From Prosthecobacter sp. (GTDB lineage Bacteria > Verrucomicrobiota > Verrucomicrobiia > Verrucomicrobiales > Verrucomicrobiaceae), in assembly GCA_030827515.1 (NCBI GenBank), contig JAUREI010000009.1:1-44897 (forward strand): 44,897 nt of DNA. Direction: 5' to 3'. The translations under genes were made by a program, and so were the position numbers. The first letter of the stretch is position 1, and each line of letters opens with the position of its first letter. Positions 1 through 8,814 of this stretch are shown here, in pieces. The notes beneath the pieces were generated by a model. It saw nothing but the letters and a program-made list of their open reading frames with translations. It was not told the DNA's origin and ran no database searches.

Positions 1-1
1 C

Positions 2-1000
2 ATCGTTCGGCCCGCCATTCGGGAAACCCTCGATGCCGAGGGCGACAGCAGCTTGGAAGAGATCTTTCGCACCAAGCTCGCAGCCGGCTCGACACCGGAA
101 AACAAGACAACTCCGAAAGCCGCCAGTCCAGAGCCCGCTTCTTCGGACGATGCATCCGAACTGCCGCGCGGAGCCGGCGGCTTCAGCTTCGCCCTTGCCA
201 ACGCCGCCATCGAGGAAGGGGCGCTCACCCTCAACACCAAGGACAATGTCATTGAACTCACCGGCCTCGGGTTCCGCGTCGGCGGCATCGACCTCGGACA
301 ACTGAAGCCGGGCACCGAACTCGCCGCGGAACTCGAGGCCCACCTGCGCGTCACCGGCCTGACCCGCATCCAGGGTGCCAAGCGCCAGGCCGAACTCGCC
401 GTGCTCGACCTGCGCGGCAAGGGCACCGTGGCACCGCTGGATGCCAAGACCGGCCGCTGGAAACCGAACACCGTCCTCAATCTCACCCTCGCCAAGGGGT
501 CGGTCCTGGCCGGCCAGCAGACCCTTGGCGATGCCGCCGGCTCGGAACTCCGCAAACTGCAGGAATTCGGCATCGACCTCTCGCCGGTGCGCATTGGCGG
601 CCCGCTCCAGCAGGACACCCTCATCGCCGGCCGCTGGGTCGGCGGCGCCTTCATTCTGCGTGAACAGGCGCTTTTCGTTTTCCCCGAGTACGAGGTCGCC
701 CTGGAACAAAAATGCTGGCTCGACACGGTCAATGACCGCCATGAATTCGATGTTCGACTCACCTGCGGCCCCGACCTGCAGCAGCGCCTCGAACAGGGCA
801 TGGCCAAGGCGAGGCTGGACGAATCCGTCGCTCGCGGCCTTGTGCGCGCGCTCTCCGATGAACGCGGCCGCCTGACCTTTGACATCGAATCGCGCGGCCC
901 GCTGTCGGATCCCAAGGTGCGGCCCAAAACCGACCGCGTGCTCAAGAACCTGATGAGTGGCCAGGGGCTTGGCGACCTCCTCAAGGGCTTGCTGCGCTAG
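2..1000 (+). CDS. AsmA-like protein, C-terminal part (5' truncated by window edge)
   Basis: The reading frame is open from the first bases of the window and ends with TAG at 998-1000, so only the last 332 residues of a larger protein are visible. They are rich in beta-strand-like alternation typical of AsmA/YdbH-type envelope proteins (for example the stretches around ALTLNTKDNVIELTGLGFRV and RLTFDIESRGPLSDPKVRP). The C-terminus, LLKGLLR, follows a glycine-rich LMSGQGLGDLL segment such as often closes AsmA-like proteins. Such proteins are anchored in the inner membrane and are thought to move lipids to the outer membrane. There are no cysteines of a catalytic kind and no enzymatic motif. The assignment rests on general character, not on a diagnostic motif; another large envelope-assembly protein is possible. 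It converges on the isomerase gene at 1100-1963. Confidence 0.5.
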   Translation: MVRPAIRETLDAEGDSSLEEIFRTKLAAGSTPENKTTPKAASPEPASSDDASELPRGAGGFSFALANAAIEEGALTLNTKDNVIELTGLGFRVGGIDLGQLKPGTELAAELEAHLRVTGLTRIQGAKRQAELAVLDLRGKGTVAPLDAKTGRWKPNTVLNLTLAKGSVLAGQQTLGDAAGSELRKLQEFGIDLSPVRIGGPLQQDTLIAGRWVGGAFILREQALFVFPEYEVALEQKCWLDTVNDRHEFDVRLTCGPDLQQRLEQGMAKARLDESVARGLVRALSDERGRLTFDIESRGPLSDPKVRPKTDRVLKNLMSGQGLGDLLKGLLR

Positions 1001-1046
1001 TCTGCCCTGCCCACGCCTTGCGTGAAGAGGGCATGGCACGGGGGCC

Positions 1047-1077
1047 AAAAAAGCGCGCCGCGAAAACCGCGGCGCGC
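1047..1077 (-). terminator. Intrinsic terminator of the isomerase gene
   Basis: A perfect 10-bp inverted repeat (1053-1062 with 1068-1077) has a 5-nt loop. Read on the minus strand it is followed immediately by six T (1052-1047). It lies 23 bp past the stop codon of the minus-strand gene at 1100-1963, between two convergent genes. Stem and T-run together make it a textbook Rho-independent terminator for the minus strand; the stem alone may also slow transcription from the left. Confidence 0.9.
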
Positions 1078-1099
1078 CAGGGAATCGGAGACCGGCGGT

Positions 1100-1963
1100 T
1101 CAGGCCACCAGCGGCTGCAGGTTGTCCTTGCACCACTGGCCGTTCTGCCTGGTGACGCCGTCCGGATCGTCGACCGCGACGTGGGCTTCGTCCTCGCAGA
1201 TGATCCAGCCGGAGTAATTGCGCTGCACCAGCCACTCTGTGATCTTGTGGAAGTCCAGCTTGCCGGTGCCCATCTGAGCCCACGGCTCGGCGCCGTTGCC
1301 GGAGAAGTCCTTGTAGTGGATGTGGTTGACCAGGTGCTGCCACTTGTTGAGCGTCGCGATGACATCCATGCCGCCGCGGATGATGTGACCCACGTCCGGC
1401 GTCCAGCCCGTGACCTTCGGGTCGAGACTGCTCAGGACCACATCGTAGTCCTCCTGTGTGCGCACCAGTGAGGCGGGCGGGCTGTTCGGATGGTAGGAGC
1501 ACTTGATGCCGAGGTCGGCGGCACGCTGCGAGACGCGGTTGATATTGCGCGCGACGTTGAGACGGCGGCGCTGCACATCCTTGGCGCGCCCGCTCGGGAG
1601 GGTGACCGTGCCGAGCATGGCACCCGGGAAGTGCTTAAGCAGGTCGATCGTGAAATCGGCCGCGGCGCGCTCGTTGGGCGCCTCCTCCTCGGCGTCCCAA
1701 GCGCAGACCAGGGCCAGGCCGGCGAGTTGCATGTTGTGCTGCTGCAGTGTGTCCTTCAGTCGCACCGGGTCACAGAAGTCGCCCAACCAGTACTTGCAGC
1801 AGCCAAGCGCGCTTTCCGAGATCTCCAGCACCATCGGTTCGATGCCGGTGAAGCCCGCCTCGGCGGCGACCTTGATCATGTGGTCGAGTTTGTTGTCATA
1901 GCCCTTGCCGGTCCCCTGCATGAACCAGGTGTAGACTTCCGAGCCGAATTGGATGTTTGCCAT
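1100..1963 (-). CDS. Sugar phosphate isomerase/epimerase family protein
   Basis: This 287-residue protein has the pattern of a xylose-isomerase-like TIM barrel (AP_endonuc_2 family). Visible features are an early strand ending in FTGIEPM with Glu42, a KCSYHPNS strand with a likely metal-binding His, the TPDVGHI strand with Asp and His, an HIHYKD strand, and the late GWIICEDE strand with acidic residues. These match the divalent-metal site of this superfamily (IolE-like inosose dehydratases, tagatose epimerases), but the substrate cannot be read from sequence. The start is placed at ATG 1961-1963 because the protein begins with a family-typical MANIQFGSEVY; the frame stays open further upstream without a plausible beginning. 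No signal peptide is seen, so it is cytoplasmic. An intrinsic terminator lies just downstream. Confidence 0.85.
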   Translation of the reverse strand: MANIQFGSEVYTWFMQGTGKGYDNKLDHMIKVAAEAGFTGIEPMVLEISESALGCCKYWLGDFCDPVRLKDTLQQHNMQLAGLALVCAWDAEEEAPNERAAADFTIDLLKHFPGAMLGTVTLPSGRAKDVQRRRLNVARNINRVSQRAADLGIKCSYHPNSPPASLVRTQEDYDVVLSSLDPKVTGWTPDVGHIIRGGMDVIATLNKWQHLVNHIHYKDFSGNGAEPWAQMGTGKLDFHKITEWLVQRNYSGWIICEDEAHVAVDDPDGVTRQNGQWCKDNLQPLVA

Positions 1964-2188
1964 GTGGATTGGAATATGGGTTGTTTGCTGGCGCCGCGCA
2001 AGGCGCAGCAGTATTGGAGCCGAGACAGCAAAAAATGTCCAGCTGCGAATTGCCACCAGCTCTGCGGTTCCGTCCAACCCCCGTCAAAACCGCCTCCTCC
2101 CGCAGGCCTCCCGGCGATAGGATACGACGGCCACGACCGTAACTCCAACCCGCCCTTGAAGTCTGCCAAATCCCATCTGCCTCCACGG

Positions 2189-4042
2189 TTGATCCCGCCG
2201 ATCCCGTGGCGCTGCGCCTGTCTCCTGGGCGCCCTTGCCACGACTGCCCTGCCTGCTGAGGAAGAACCCGGGATGATCGCGCGGCGAAAAGAGGTGAATC
2301 AGATCTTCCAGAAGGATGTGACGCCCTTCGTGACCCAGTACTGCGTCGAATGCCATGCCGACCGCCCCAAGGCGGGCCTCAATCTGCGCGTCGCCGTCAA
2401 GAAGCCGGGTGATCCGGCCTTCACCCGCAAGTGGCTGGAATGCATCGCGAATGTTCGTGCCGGGGACATGCCCCCGGAGGAGGCGGACCAGCCCTCGGAG
2501 GACGAGCGGAGGCGTTTTCTGGAAGCGCTCGGCCAAATCAAATACCTGAGCGCCCGCGATCCGGGCCCTTTTGTGATCCGCCGCCTCACCAAGGCCGAGT
2601 ATGGCAACACGCTGCGCGACTTTCTGGGTGTGGAGCCCGGCATCGCCCGCGAGCTTCCGGAAGAGGTATCCGGCGCGGGCTACCTCAACTCGCTCTCGCC
2701 GATGCAGACCGAGCAGTATCTCGGCATCGCCAACCTCGCGCTCCAGAAAATGCCCGCCGCGGTGCAAAGGCGGCTCCTTGGCCCGCCCCAGGCCGATGTC
2801 CGGAGCATCGCCCAAAAGCTGGCACGCATCGCCTACCGGCGACCTCCCACCGAGGATGAGGTTGATGTGCTCGTGAAGGTTTTCGATCTGGGCCGCGCCA
2901 GCAATCTCGACCGCAATGCCGCGCTACGCCTGATGCTCAAGGCCGTGCTTATCTCACCGCAGTTTTTATTCATCACCCCCTCGGTGGAAGTTCCTGCCGG
3001 CGAGAAGATCGCACCCCTGGATGACTTCCAACTGGCCAGCCGCCTGTCCTACCTGCTTTGGTCCACCCTTCCCGACGCGGAGCTTTCCGGGCTTGCCGAT
3101 CAGGGACGCCTGCGCGAGCCGGACATGCTCAAGGCTCAAACCCTGCGTCTGCTGGCCGACAAGCGCTCGCGCGCCTTGTTTGACGGCTTTGGAGCGCAGT
3201 GGCTTGGCCTAGACAGGCTCGCCAGCAAAACCTTCGACACCGAAAAGTTTCCGCAGATGACCCCCGCCGTGCGCGCGGCGATGTACGACGAGGCGCGCCT
3301 CTTCTTTGAAGGCGTCGTTCGCGACAACCTCAGCCTCACCACCTTCATCAGCGCCGACTACAGCTTTCTCAACGACACCCTCGCCGTATTTTACGGCCTT
3401 GAGAAAGCCAGCCTGGGCACTTCCATGCGAAAGGTTCAGCTGAACAATCCCAACCGCGGCGGCATCCTCGGCATGCCCGGCATTCTTGCCGTCACCTCCT
3501 TTCCAACACGCACCAGCGCCGTGAAGCGCGGCGTGTGGGTGCTTGAGCAGGTGCTGGGCGAGCAGGTGCCACCCGCACCACCCAACATTCCCGCACTGGA
3601 AAAGCAGGACGCGCAGAAGGTCGGCCACCTCACCCTGCGCCAGCGCACCGAATTGCACCGCACCAACGCCGTCTGTGCCAACTGCCACAGGATCCTCGAC
3701 CCAATCGGCTTCGGCCTCGAAAACTTCGATGCCATCGGCCGCTGGCGCGACCGGGACGAGTCCGGTGGCGCCATCGACGCCGCCGGCGAACTGCCAGGGG
3801 GTGGAAGATTCGCCTCACCTGCCGAACTGAAGGGCCTGATTGCGTCCCGACGGGACGACCTGGCGCGCAATCTGGCGGAAAAATTCCTTGCCTACGCCAT
3901 TGGCCGCCAACTCGACGGCTACGACTTCATCGTCGTCGATCAAATGCTGAACACCCTCGCCGTCGAAGGGTACAAAATGCAGACACTGATCCTGGAAACC
4001 GTCACGAGTTATCCGTTTTTGAACCGCCGCGTTCAGGACTAA
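2189..4042 (+). CDS. DUF1592 domain-containing secreted cytochrome c protein
   Basis: This 617-residue protein shows the Planctomycete-type order of domains. A CVECH haem c motif (Cys52, Cys55, His56) is followed by DUF1587 ([17 protein letters not shown]), DUF1595 ([19 protein letters not shown]), DUF1592 ([22 protein letters not shown]), DUF1588 ([21 protein letters not shown]) and DUF1585 near the end. A second CXXCH (Cys496, Cys499, His500) precedes [16 protein letters not shown]. The start is uncertain: the frame is open far upstream, and I prefer TTG at 2189 because it yields a Sec signal peptide ending in ALPA before an acidic stretch; ATG at 2273 would delete it. These proteins are periplasmic and suspected of oxidative carbohydrate metabolism, but their reaction is not established. 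The gene sits 14 bp before its usual DUF1552 partner. It is somewhat short for the family. Confidence 0.9.
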   Translation: MIPPIPWRCACLLGALATTALPAEEEPGMIARRKEVNQIFQKDVTPFVTQYCVECHADRPKAGLNLRVAVKKPGDPAFTRKWLECIANVRAGDMPPEEADQPSEDERRRFLEALGQIKYLSARDPGPFVIRRLTKAEYGNTLRDFLGVEPGIARELPEEVSGAGYLNSLSPMQTEQYLGIANLALQKMPAAVQRRLLGPPQADVRSIAQKLARIAYRRPPTEDEVDVLVKVFDLGRASNLDRNAALRLMLKAVLISPQFLFITPSVEVPAGEKIAPLDDFQLASRLSYLLWSTLPDAELSGLADQGRLREPDMLKAQTLRLLADKRSRALFDGFGAQWLGLDRLASKTFDTEKFPQMTPAVRAAMYDEARLFFEGVVRDNLSLTTFISADYSFLNDTLAVFYGLEKASLGTSMRKVQLNNPNRGGILGMPGILAVTSFPTRTSAVKRGVWVLEQVLGEQVPPAPPNIPALEKQDAQKVGHLTLRQRTELHRTNAVCANCHRILDPIGFGLENFDAIGRWRDRDESGGAIDAAGELPGGGRFASPAELKGLIASRRDDLARNLAEKFLAYAIGRQLDGYDFIVVDQMLNTLAVEGYKMQTLILETVTSYPFLNRRVQD

Positions 4043-4056
4043 CCCCGCCAACCACC

Positions 4057-5433
4057 ATGTCCTCCTCCCTCATTAGCCGCCGCACATGCCTACGCGGAAT
4101 CAGCGCCGCACTCGGCCTGCCCCTGCTGGACACCATGGGCTGGGCCGAACCCGTCAAAAGTCGCCAGGCCTACAAGCCGCCGGTGCGGCTCGGTTTCATG
4201 TACATGCCGCACGGCGTCATCATGGACGAGTTCTGGCCGGCGGCGCCCGACTCGTTCCTGAAAAATCCTCCGGCAGCCCTGGAGTCGCTGCGGCCCATGC
4301 TCAGTCAATGCCTTCTAATGAAGGGCATTTCCGGTGTGCCGATCAAGCCTTTCGGCAGTGCGCCGCACGCGCTCGAACTGTCCACTTGGCTGACCGCCAC
4401 GCTGCCGAACGCTGCCAAACGCAGCGAGATCCACATTGCCATTTCCGCCGACCAGATCTTCGCCAACTACTACGGCGCGCTCACCGCCCTGCCCTCGCTG
4501 GAGCTTGCCACCATGCCGCAGACCCACAAGGAGAATCAGGAGGGGCTGAACGAGGGCTATTACTCCCACTGCAGCTTCCGCTCGCCCACACAGGCCATGC
4601 CGGCGGAAATCAACCCGAGAAACGTGTTGAATCGTTTGTTTGGTAAAACCGACGCGGGCGGAAGCGCCGCCGCCGCCGACCCGCTTGACCGGTCCATGCT
4701 CGATCTCGTCATCGGCGGCGCCAGGGATCTGCGCCGCAGGCTGCCGCATGGCGACCAGCAAAAGCTGGACGAATATCTGGACAGCGTCCGCTCGGTGGAG
4801 CGGCGCATTGCCGCCATCGAACAGCGCCAAAAGGATGCTGCCCTTGAAAAGGCCGGAATCGCCCCCGCCAGGCGAGCCGGCAGCGATACCCCGCCCATTG
4901 AAATCAAGATCCCGGAGGGCGACAAGCGCAGCGAGTACATGCAGGTGATGTGCGACCTGACCGTGCTGGCCTTCCAAAGCGACACAACACGCGTAAGCAC
5001 CTACATCGGTTCCACCCCGAACGGCGTCTCCTATCCTGAACTCGGCTTCAGCGACACCCATCACGGCCCGACCCATCACAACAACCAGCCAGACAAAGTG
5101 CGCAAAGTCGCCGCCATCACAAAATTCAACATCGACCAGTTCGCCTACATGGTGAAAAAAATGGACAGTCTGCACGAAGGGGACGGCACGCTGCTGGACA
5201 ACTGCATCATGATGTGGGGTAGCGGCCTGGAGGACGGCAACAAGCACACCCGCGAGAACCTGCCGTTCATTCTTGCCGGCAGGGGCGGCGGCGCGCTCAA
5301 GACAGGGCGCTTCATCAATCAGGTCAAAGGCAACCAGGGAGACCTGCTCACCACCCTGCTCACCTGCGCCGGTGTGCCGCTGGATCGCCCGATCGGCATC
5401 GCCACCCGGACGATCCGCGAGATGATGGCCTGA
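4057..5433 (+). CDS. DUF1552 domain-containing Tat-exported protein
   Basis: This 458-residue protein begins with a twin-arginine signal (SRRTCLRG at residues 7-14, then a hydrophobic stretch ending at [10 protein letters not shown]). Full-length DUF1552 follows, recognisable by [18 protein letters not shown], the [11 protein letters not shown] region, the [20 protein letters not shown] helix with [13 protein letters not shown], and the C-terminal part around [12 protein letters not shown]1552 genes almost always follow DUF1592 genes in Planctomycetes and Verrucomicrobia, as here, and the pair is thought to act together outside the cytoplasm; the chemistry is unknown. It is probably cotranscribed with the DUF1592 gene 14 bp upstream. 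No Shine-Dalgarno motif precedes the ATG. Confidence 0.92.
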   Translation: MSSSLISRRTCLRGISAALGLPLLDTMGWAEPVKSRQAYKPPVRLGFMYMPHGVIMDEFWPAAPDSFLKNPPAALESLRPMLSQCLLMKGISGVPIKPFGSAPHALELSTWLTATLPNAAKRSEIHIAISADQIFANYYGALTALPSLELATMPQTHKENQEGLNEGYYSHCSFRSPTQAMPAEINPRNVLNRLFGKTDAGGSAAAADPLDRSMLDLVIGGARDLRRRLPHGDQQKLDEYLDSVRSVERRIAAIEQRQKDAALEKAGIAPARRAGSDTPPIEIKIPEGDKRSEYMQVMCDLTVLAFQSDTTRVSTYIGSTPNGVSYPELGFSDTHHGPTHHNNQPDKVRKVAAITKFNIDQFAYMVKKMDSLHEGDGTLLDNCIMMWGSGLEDGNKHTRENLPFILAGRGGGALKTGRFINQVKGNQGDLLTTLLTCAGVPLDRPIGIATRTIREMMA

Positions 5434-5501
5434 GCTTCGCGTGGCCTGCCCAAACCCCGCCGACTGGGCGAAGACTTTGGCGGGATCATGCGCCCCCGGT
5501 A

Positions 5502-5513
5502 CCCGCATGCGGG
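5502..5513. repeat. Perfect 12-bp palindrome upstream of nfeD
   Basis: CCCGCATGCGGG is its own reverse complement and lies 42 bp before the nfeD start, in the 122-bp gap after the DUF1552 gene. It could be a dimer operator or part of a weak terminator, but there is no T-run and only one copy was noticed. Chance is plausible in GC-rich DNA. Confidence 0.3.
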
Positions 5514-5555
5514 ATTGCCACCGGCGGGCGACAGGCGTAAGCTTAAATTCACGCC

Positions 5556-6998
5556 ATGACTGTCCGCCCCCTCCTTATCGCCGCCCTCATCGGCCTGCCG
5601 ATGGCCGCACCGCAGGCCGCCGCCGAGACAGTTTCAGGGTATGCCGGCAAGGTCGTGGTCATTCCCGTTGGCAAGGAGGATCTGATTTCCCGGGCGCGCT
5701 TTGAATTCATGTCGCGCACCTTGCAACGCTGCACGGACGAGGGCGCCGAGGCGGTCATTTTCGACATCGACACCCCGGGCGGCCTGCTCTGGGACACAGT
5801 CGACCTGATGATGAACGACCTGCAGGAGCTCAAACCGCGCAGTTTCGCCTTCGTCAACAAGCGCGCCCTGTCCGCCGGCGCGATGATCGCGGTCGCCACC
5901 GACGGCATCTACATGGCCCCGGCCGGCACCGCCGGCGCCGCCACGCCCATCTATGGCAACGGCACGCAGATGGACGAGGCCGAGCGCGCCAAGATGAATT
6001 CGGCCACCATGGGCATGGCGCGCGCGGTCGCCCGCAACAAGGGTCACAACCCGAGTGTCATCGAGGCGATGATCGACATGAGCAAGGAGCTCAAGGTCGG
6101 CGACCTCGAACTCGACACCAAGGAAACCGTGCTGACCCTCGACGCCGAACAGGCCATCATGAAACTCGACGGCAAGCCGCTTTTTGCGAAGGCCATTGTC
6201 GACAGCCTTGAGGCGATCCAGAAGGCGGAGAAACTGCAGGGCGCCCTCATCATTGCCGAGCCGACCTTTTTCGAGCACATCGCCATCTGGGTGACGAGTT
6301 ACGCGGCCATTCTCATCCTCATCGGTGTCGCCGGCGGCTACCTGGAGATGCAAGCCCCCGGCTTCGGCCTGCCAGGCCTGGTTTCGGTCGCCGCCTTCAG
6401 CCTGTTTTTCTTCGGCCACTACGTCGCCGGCAGCCTGGTCGGCCATGAGACGGCGGTGATGGCCGGCCTGTTTGTGTTCGGCGCGCTGCTGGTGCTGGTC
6501 GAACTGGCGGTGTTGCCCGGCCTGATGGTGCCGGGCATCCTTGGGTTTCTCTGCATCATGGTCGCGCTGGTGTACACCATGTCCGGCTGGGAGATTGCGA
6601 CACCGGCGGGCGGCGAGCCGGATGCCCCCTCGGGCTGGGACTTCAACCTCACCACCTATGCCACCGGCCTGCGCCACTTCGCCACCGGCCTGCTTGGGGC
6701 CGCTGCGCTTCTGCTGATCCTGTTCCGTTTTCTGCCGGAGAGCCGACCCTTCCAGCGGCTGGTCCTCGCTTCTTCGGCCGGAGGCCGCGCCGGGGACACT
6801 CCTGCCGTCCGGGCCGCACTGGCGGTGCACCCGGGTGACACCGGCGTGGCGGTCACCGCGCTGCGTCCCTACGGAACCGCCGAATTCGACGGGAACCGCG
6901 TCGAAGTCACCGCCGATCAGGGTTACCTGCCCAACGGCAGTGCCGTGCGCGTGCGGGAGATCCAGGGCACGCGAATCGTGGTCGAGGCCATCGTCTGA
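5556..6998 (+). CDS. NfeD-family membrane serine protease (long form, ClpP-like plus NfeD)
   Basis: This 480-residue protein has a signal peptide (residues 1-23), then a ClpP/SppA-like protease domain (about 30-230). Next come four to five membrane segments (about 250-350), an extra hydrophobic helix near 375-395, and a C-terminal OB-fold NfeD domain (about 420-480, with GDTGVAVTALRPYGTAEFDG). The catalytic Ser-Lys dyad can be placed: Ser106 in KRALSAGAMIA and Lys146, 40 residues later, close to the spacing of Ser97/Lys138 in the archaeal homologue PH1510. Long NfeD proteins cleave membrane proteins, typically stomatins, in the membrane or periplasm. No stomatin gene is adjacent; the SPFH-domain proteins in this window are HflK/HflC about 23 kb away. 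It is probably in an operon with the channel gene 3 bp downstream. Confidence 0.92.
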   Translation: MTVRPLLIAALIGLPMAAPQAAAETVSGYAGKVVVIPVGKEDLISRARFEFMSRTLQRCTDEGAEAVIFDIDTPGGLLWDTVDLMMNDLQELKPRSFAFVNKRALSAGAMIAVATDGIYMAPAGTAGAATPIYGNGTQMDEAERAKMNSATMGMARAVARNKGHNPSVIEAMIDMSKELKVGDLELDTKETVLTLDAEQAIMKLDGKPLFAKAIVDSLEAIQKAEKLQGALIIAEPTFFEHIAIWVTSYAAILILIGVAGGYLEMQAPGFGLPGLVSVAAFSLFFFGHYVAGSLVGHETAVMAGLFVFGALLVLVELAVLPGLMVPGILGFLCIMVALVYTMSGWEIATPAGGEPDAPSGWDFNLTTYATGLRHFATGLLGAAALLLILFRFLPESRPFQRLVLASSAGGRAGDTPAVRAALAVHPGDTGVAVTALRPYGTAEFDGNRVEVTADQGYLPNGSAVRVREIQGTRIVVEAIV

Positions 6999-7001
6999 AC
7001 C

Positions 7002-7619
7002 ATGCCGCCCTGGATCGAACATTTCGCGGTGGCCGTCTGCGCGGTCTCCGGCGTGCTCGCCGCCGAGGGCAAGCGCATGGACCTGTTTGGCGCCCTCGTC
7101 CTCGCCCTGGTCACCGCCGTCGGCGGGGGCACGATCCGTGACCTCTGCCTCGGCGCCGAACCGGTGTTCTGGATCGAGTCGCCCGACCACCTGCACACCG
7201 CTCTGGGCGCGGCACTCACCACCTTTGTGCTTGCCCGCTTCGTTCGCCCACCTAACCGGGCACTCGCCGTTGCCGACGCCTTCGGGCTTGCCCTCTTCGG
7301 CATTGTCGGCACCGAGAAGGCCCTGCTGTTCAACTCGCCACCCCTGGTCGCCATCCTGCTGGGCGTGGTCACCGGGGTCGCCGGGGGCATTCTGCGCGAC
7401 GTCCTGCGCCAGGAGTTGCCGCATGTCTTCCGCACCGAAGTCGAACTCTATGCCACAGCGGTGGCCGGCGGGGCCACCGTCTTCCTCCTGCTGCGCCTGA
7501 ATCTGCCGCCGGCGGAATGGCACCGTTATGCCGGCATGGCGATCATCCTGCTGCTGCGTCTGGCGGCGATGCGCTGGCGCCTTCGCCTGCCGGTGTACCG
7601 CACCAGCAACGACCCCTGA
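7002..7619 (+). CDS. TRIC cation channel family (UPF0126/YadS-like) membrane protein
   Basis: This 205-residue protein contains about seven hydrophobic segments arranged as two related halves. Each half carries the glycine-rich signature of the family: GGGTIRDL near residue 43-50 and GVAGGILRDVL near 122-132. Proteins of this type form trimeric potassium-permeable channels in bacterial inner membranes; their physiological role is less clear. The first half begins with AVAVCAVSGVLAAEGKRMDLFG, a well-conserved opening, so the ATG at 7002 is sound. It starts 3 bp after the nfeD stop and is presumably cotranscribed with it. It ends 10 bp before the end of the convergent hydrolase gene. Confidence 0.9.
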   Translation: MPPWIEHFAVAVCAVSGVLAAEGKRMDLFGALVLALVTAVGGGTIRDLCLGAEPVFWIESPDHLHTALGAALTTFVLARFVRPPNRALAVADAFGLALFGIVGTEKALLFNSPPLVAILLGVVTGVAGGILRDVLRQELPHVFRTEVELYATAVAGGATVFLLLRLNLPPAEWHRYAGMAIILLLRLAAMRWRLRLPVYRTSNDP

Positions 7620-7629
7620 ACCCGCCTGC

Positions 7630-8721
7630 TCAGGGCCGCTTCAGCCAGTTCTCCAGAAACTGGCAGATCACCGCGTTGGAATCCGCGTCGGGCGAGTGTT
7701 CGGGGCGGTTCGTCATCGCCACGCGCTCCTCATGACCCAGCAGGCGGTTGACCGCGCGCACATGATTCAGAGCCGCCCAGCGCTTCGGCGGATCCTCGGC
7801 ACCGCCTGAAACGAGGAAGGGCCGCGGCGCCATCAGCGCCTGCAGTTCGACCAGATCGTGACCGCGCGCGATGAGTTCGCGGTAGGCGCCGGTGCGCGGA
7901 TTGTCGGGCGTGACCAAGCCTGGCTTGCGGGTGACCTGCGGATCAAAACCCAGATACCAGGGCTCCTGATAGTTGATGCTCTGGCGGGTCTCATCGAAAA
8001 CGATGCCCGGATCCGACCAAACGCCGCAGTCGAACTTCTCCCACAGGCAGGCGCTGAACATCGCCCATTTGCCGCCATAGGAATGGCCGACGATGCCGAT
8101 GCGGTCCGCGCGCACCTCCGGACGCTGCGCGAGCGCCTGCCAGGCGTTGGCCGAGACATGGGCGAGGTAGCTGAGCGGCTGGCACGTCGCCTCGGGCGAC
8201 AGCACCGGCTTGCGGGCGTCACCGCCGGGTGAACCGATGCAGAGCGCGACGATGCCGCGGCGCACCAGCTGGCGGGCAAAGTCGCGATGGGGTTTGTCGC
8301 TCAAACCGGCGCTGGTCTCCGGATCATAAAACGGCACGAACACCGCCGGAAACGGCCCCTCGCCATCGGGAATCAGCAGGTAACCCTCGCCGGTCTGCCG
8401 CGCGGCGATCTGCAGGCGGATGCGATGCTGGGTGAAGGTTTCGCGGCGGGTGGTCGCCAGCACCTCCAGCGCGGGCTTTGCCAGCACGGGTGGCCAGGCT
8501 CCCATCAGATCGTGCCAGCCGGCGAGAATTTCCTCGCGACGCTGGCGCCACTCGTCGGCGTTGGTGACGGGGCGGCCGTCCCTGAATTTCAGCGGCGAGG
8601 CGTAGTTGCCGAGGGCTTCGGCCCATTCACCCGGCGGATGAAAGGCGTCGGCGATGGCACCCCAGGGTTCCGCCGCAGGCAGGGCGGCGGCGGCAAGCAG
8701 ACAGAAACAGGCACGCAGCAT
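7630..8721 (-). CDS. Secreted alpha/beta hydrolase
   Basis: This 363-residue protein starts with a short Sec signal peptide (about residues 1-17, ending ALPAAE). The body is an alpha/beta hydrolase fold of the prolyl-oligopeptidase/dienelactone-hydrolase type. Ser214 in GHSYGG is the nucleophile, the acid is probably in SGGAED, and the His is likely in RPEHSPD near the C-terminus. An oxyanion-side segment FVPFYDPETSAG precedes it. Related exported hydrolases in Verrucomicrobia are often annotated as acetyl-xylan esterase-like, but the substrate here is unknown. The gene stands alone between TRIC (convergent, 10 bp) and the GMC gene (divergent, 93 bp). Confidence 0.85.
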   Translation of the reverse strand: MLRACFCLLAAAALPAAEPWGAIADAFHPPGEWAEALGNYASPLKFRDGRPVTNADEWRQRREEILAGWHDLMGAWPPVLAKPALEVLATTRRETFTQHRIRLQIAARQTGEGYLLIPDGEGPFPAVFVPFYDPETSAGLSDKPHRDFARQLVRRGIVALCIGSPGGDARKPVLSPEATCQPLSYLAHVSANAWQALAQRPEVRADRIGIVGHSYGGKWAMFSACLWEKFDCGVWSDPGIVFDETRQSINYQEPWYLGFDPQVTRKPGLVTPDNPRTGAYRELIARGHDLVELQALMAPRPFLVSGGAEDPPKRWAALNHVRAVNRLLGHEERVAMTNRPEHSPDADSNAVICQFLENWLKRP

Positions 8722-8814
8722 GGCGGAAACGTACGCTGGCGGCGGGACGGGTCATGCAGCAGGGACGTGCAAAGACGCGGAAGAGACGGCTGGCGCGCGC
8801 GTTGTTTTTTACCG

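Noticed and set aside
5634-7523. A 629-codon minus-strand frame
   Set aside because: It mirrors the nfeD and TRIC genes and shows only low-complexity Gly/Asp/Gln sequence.
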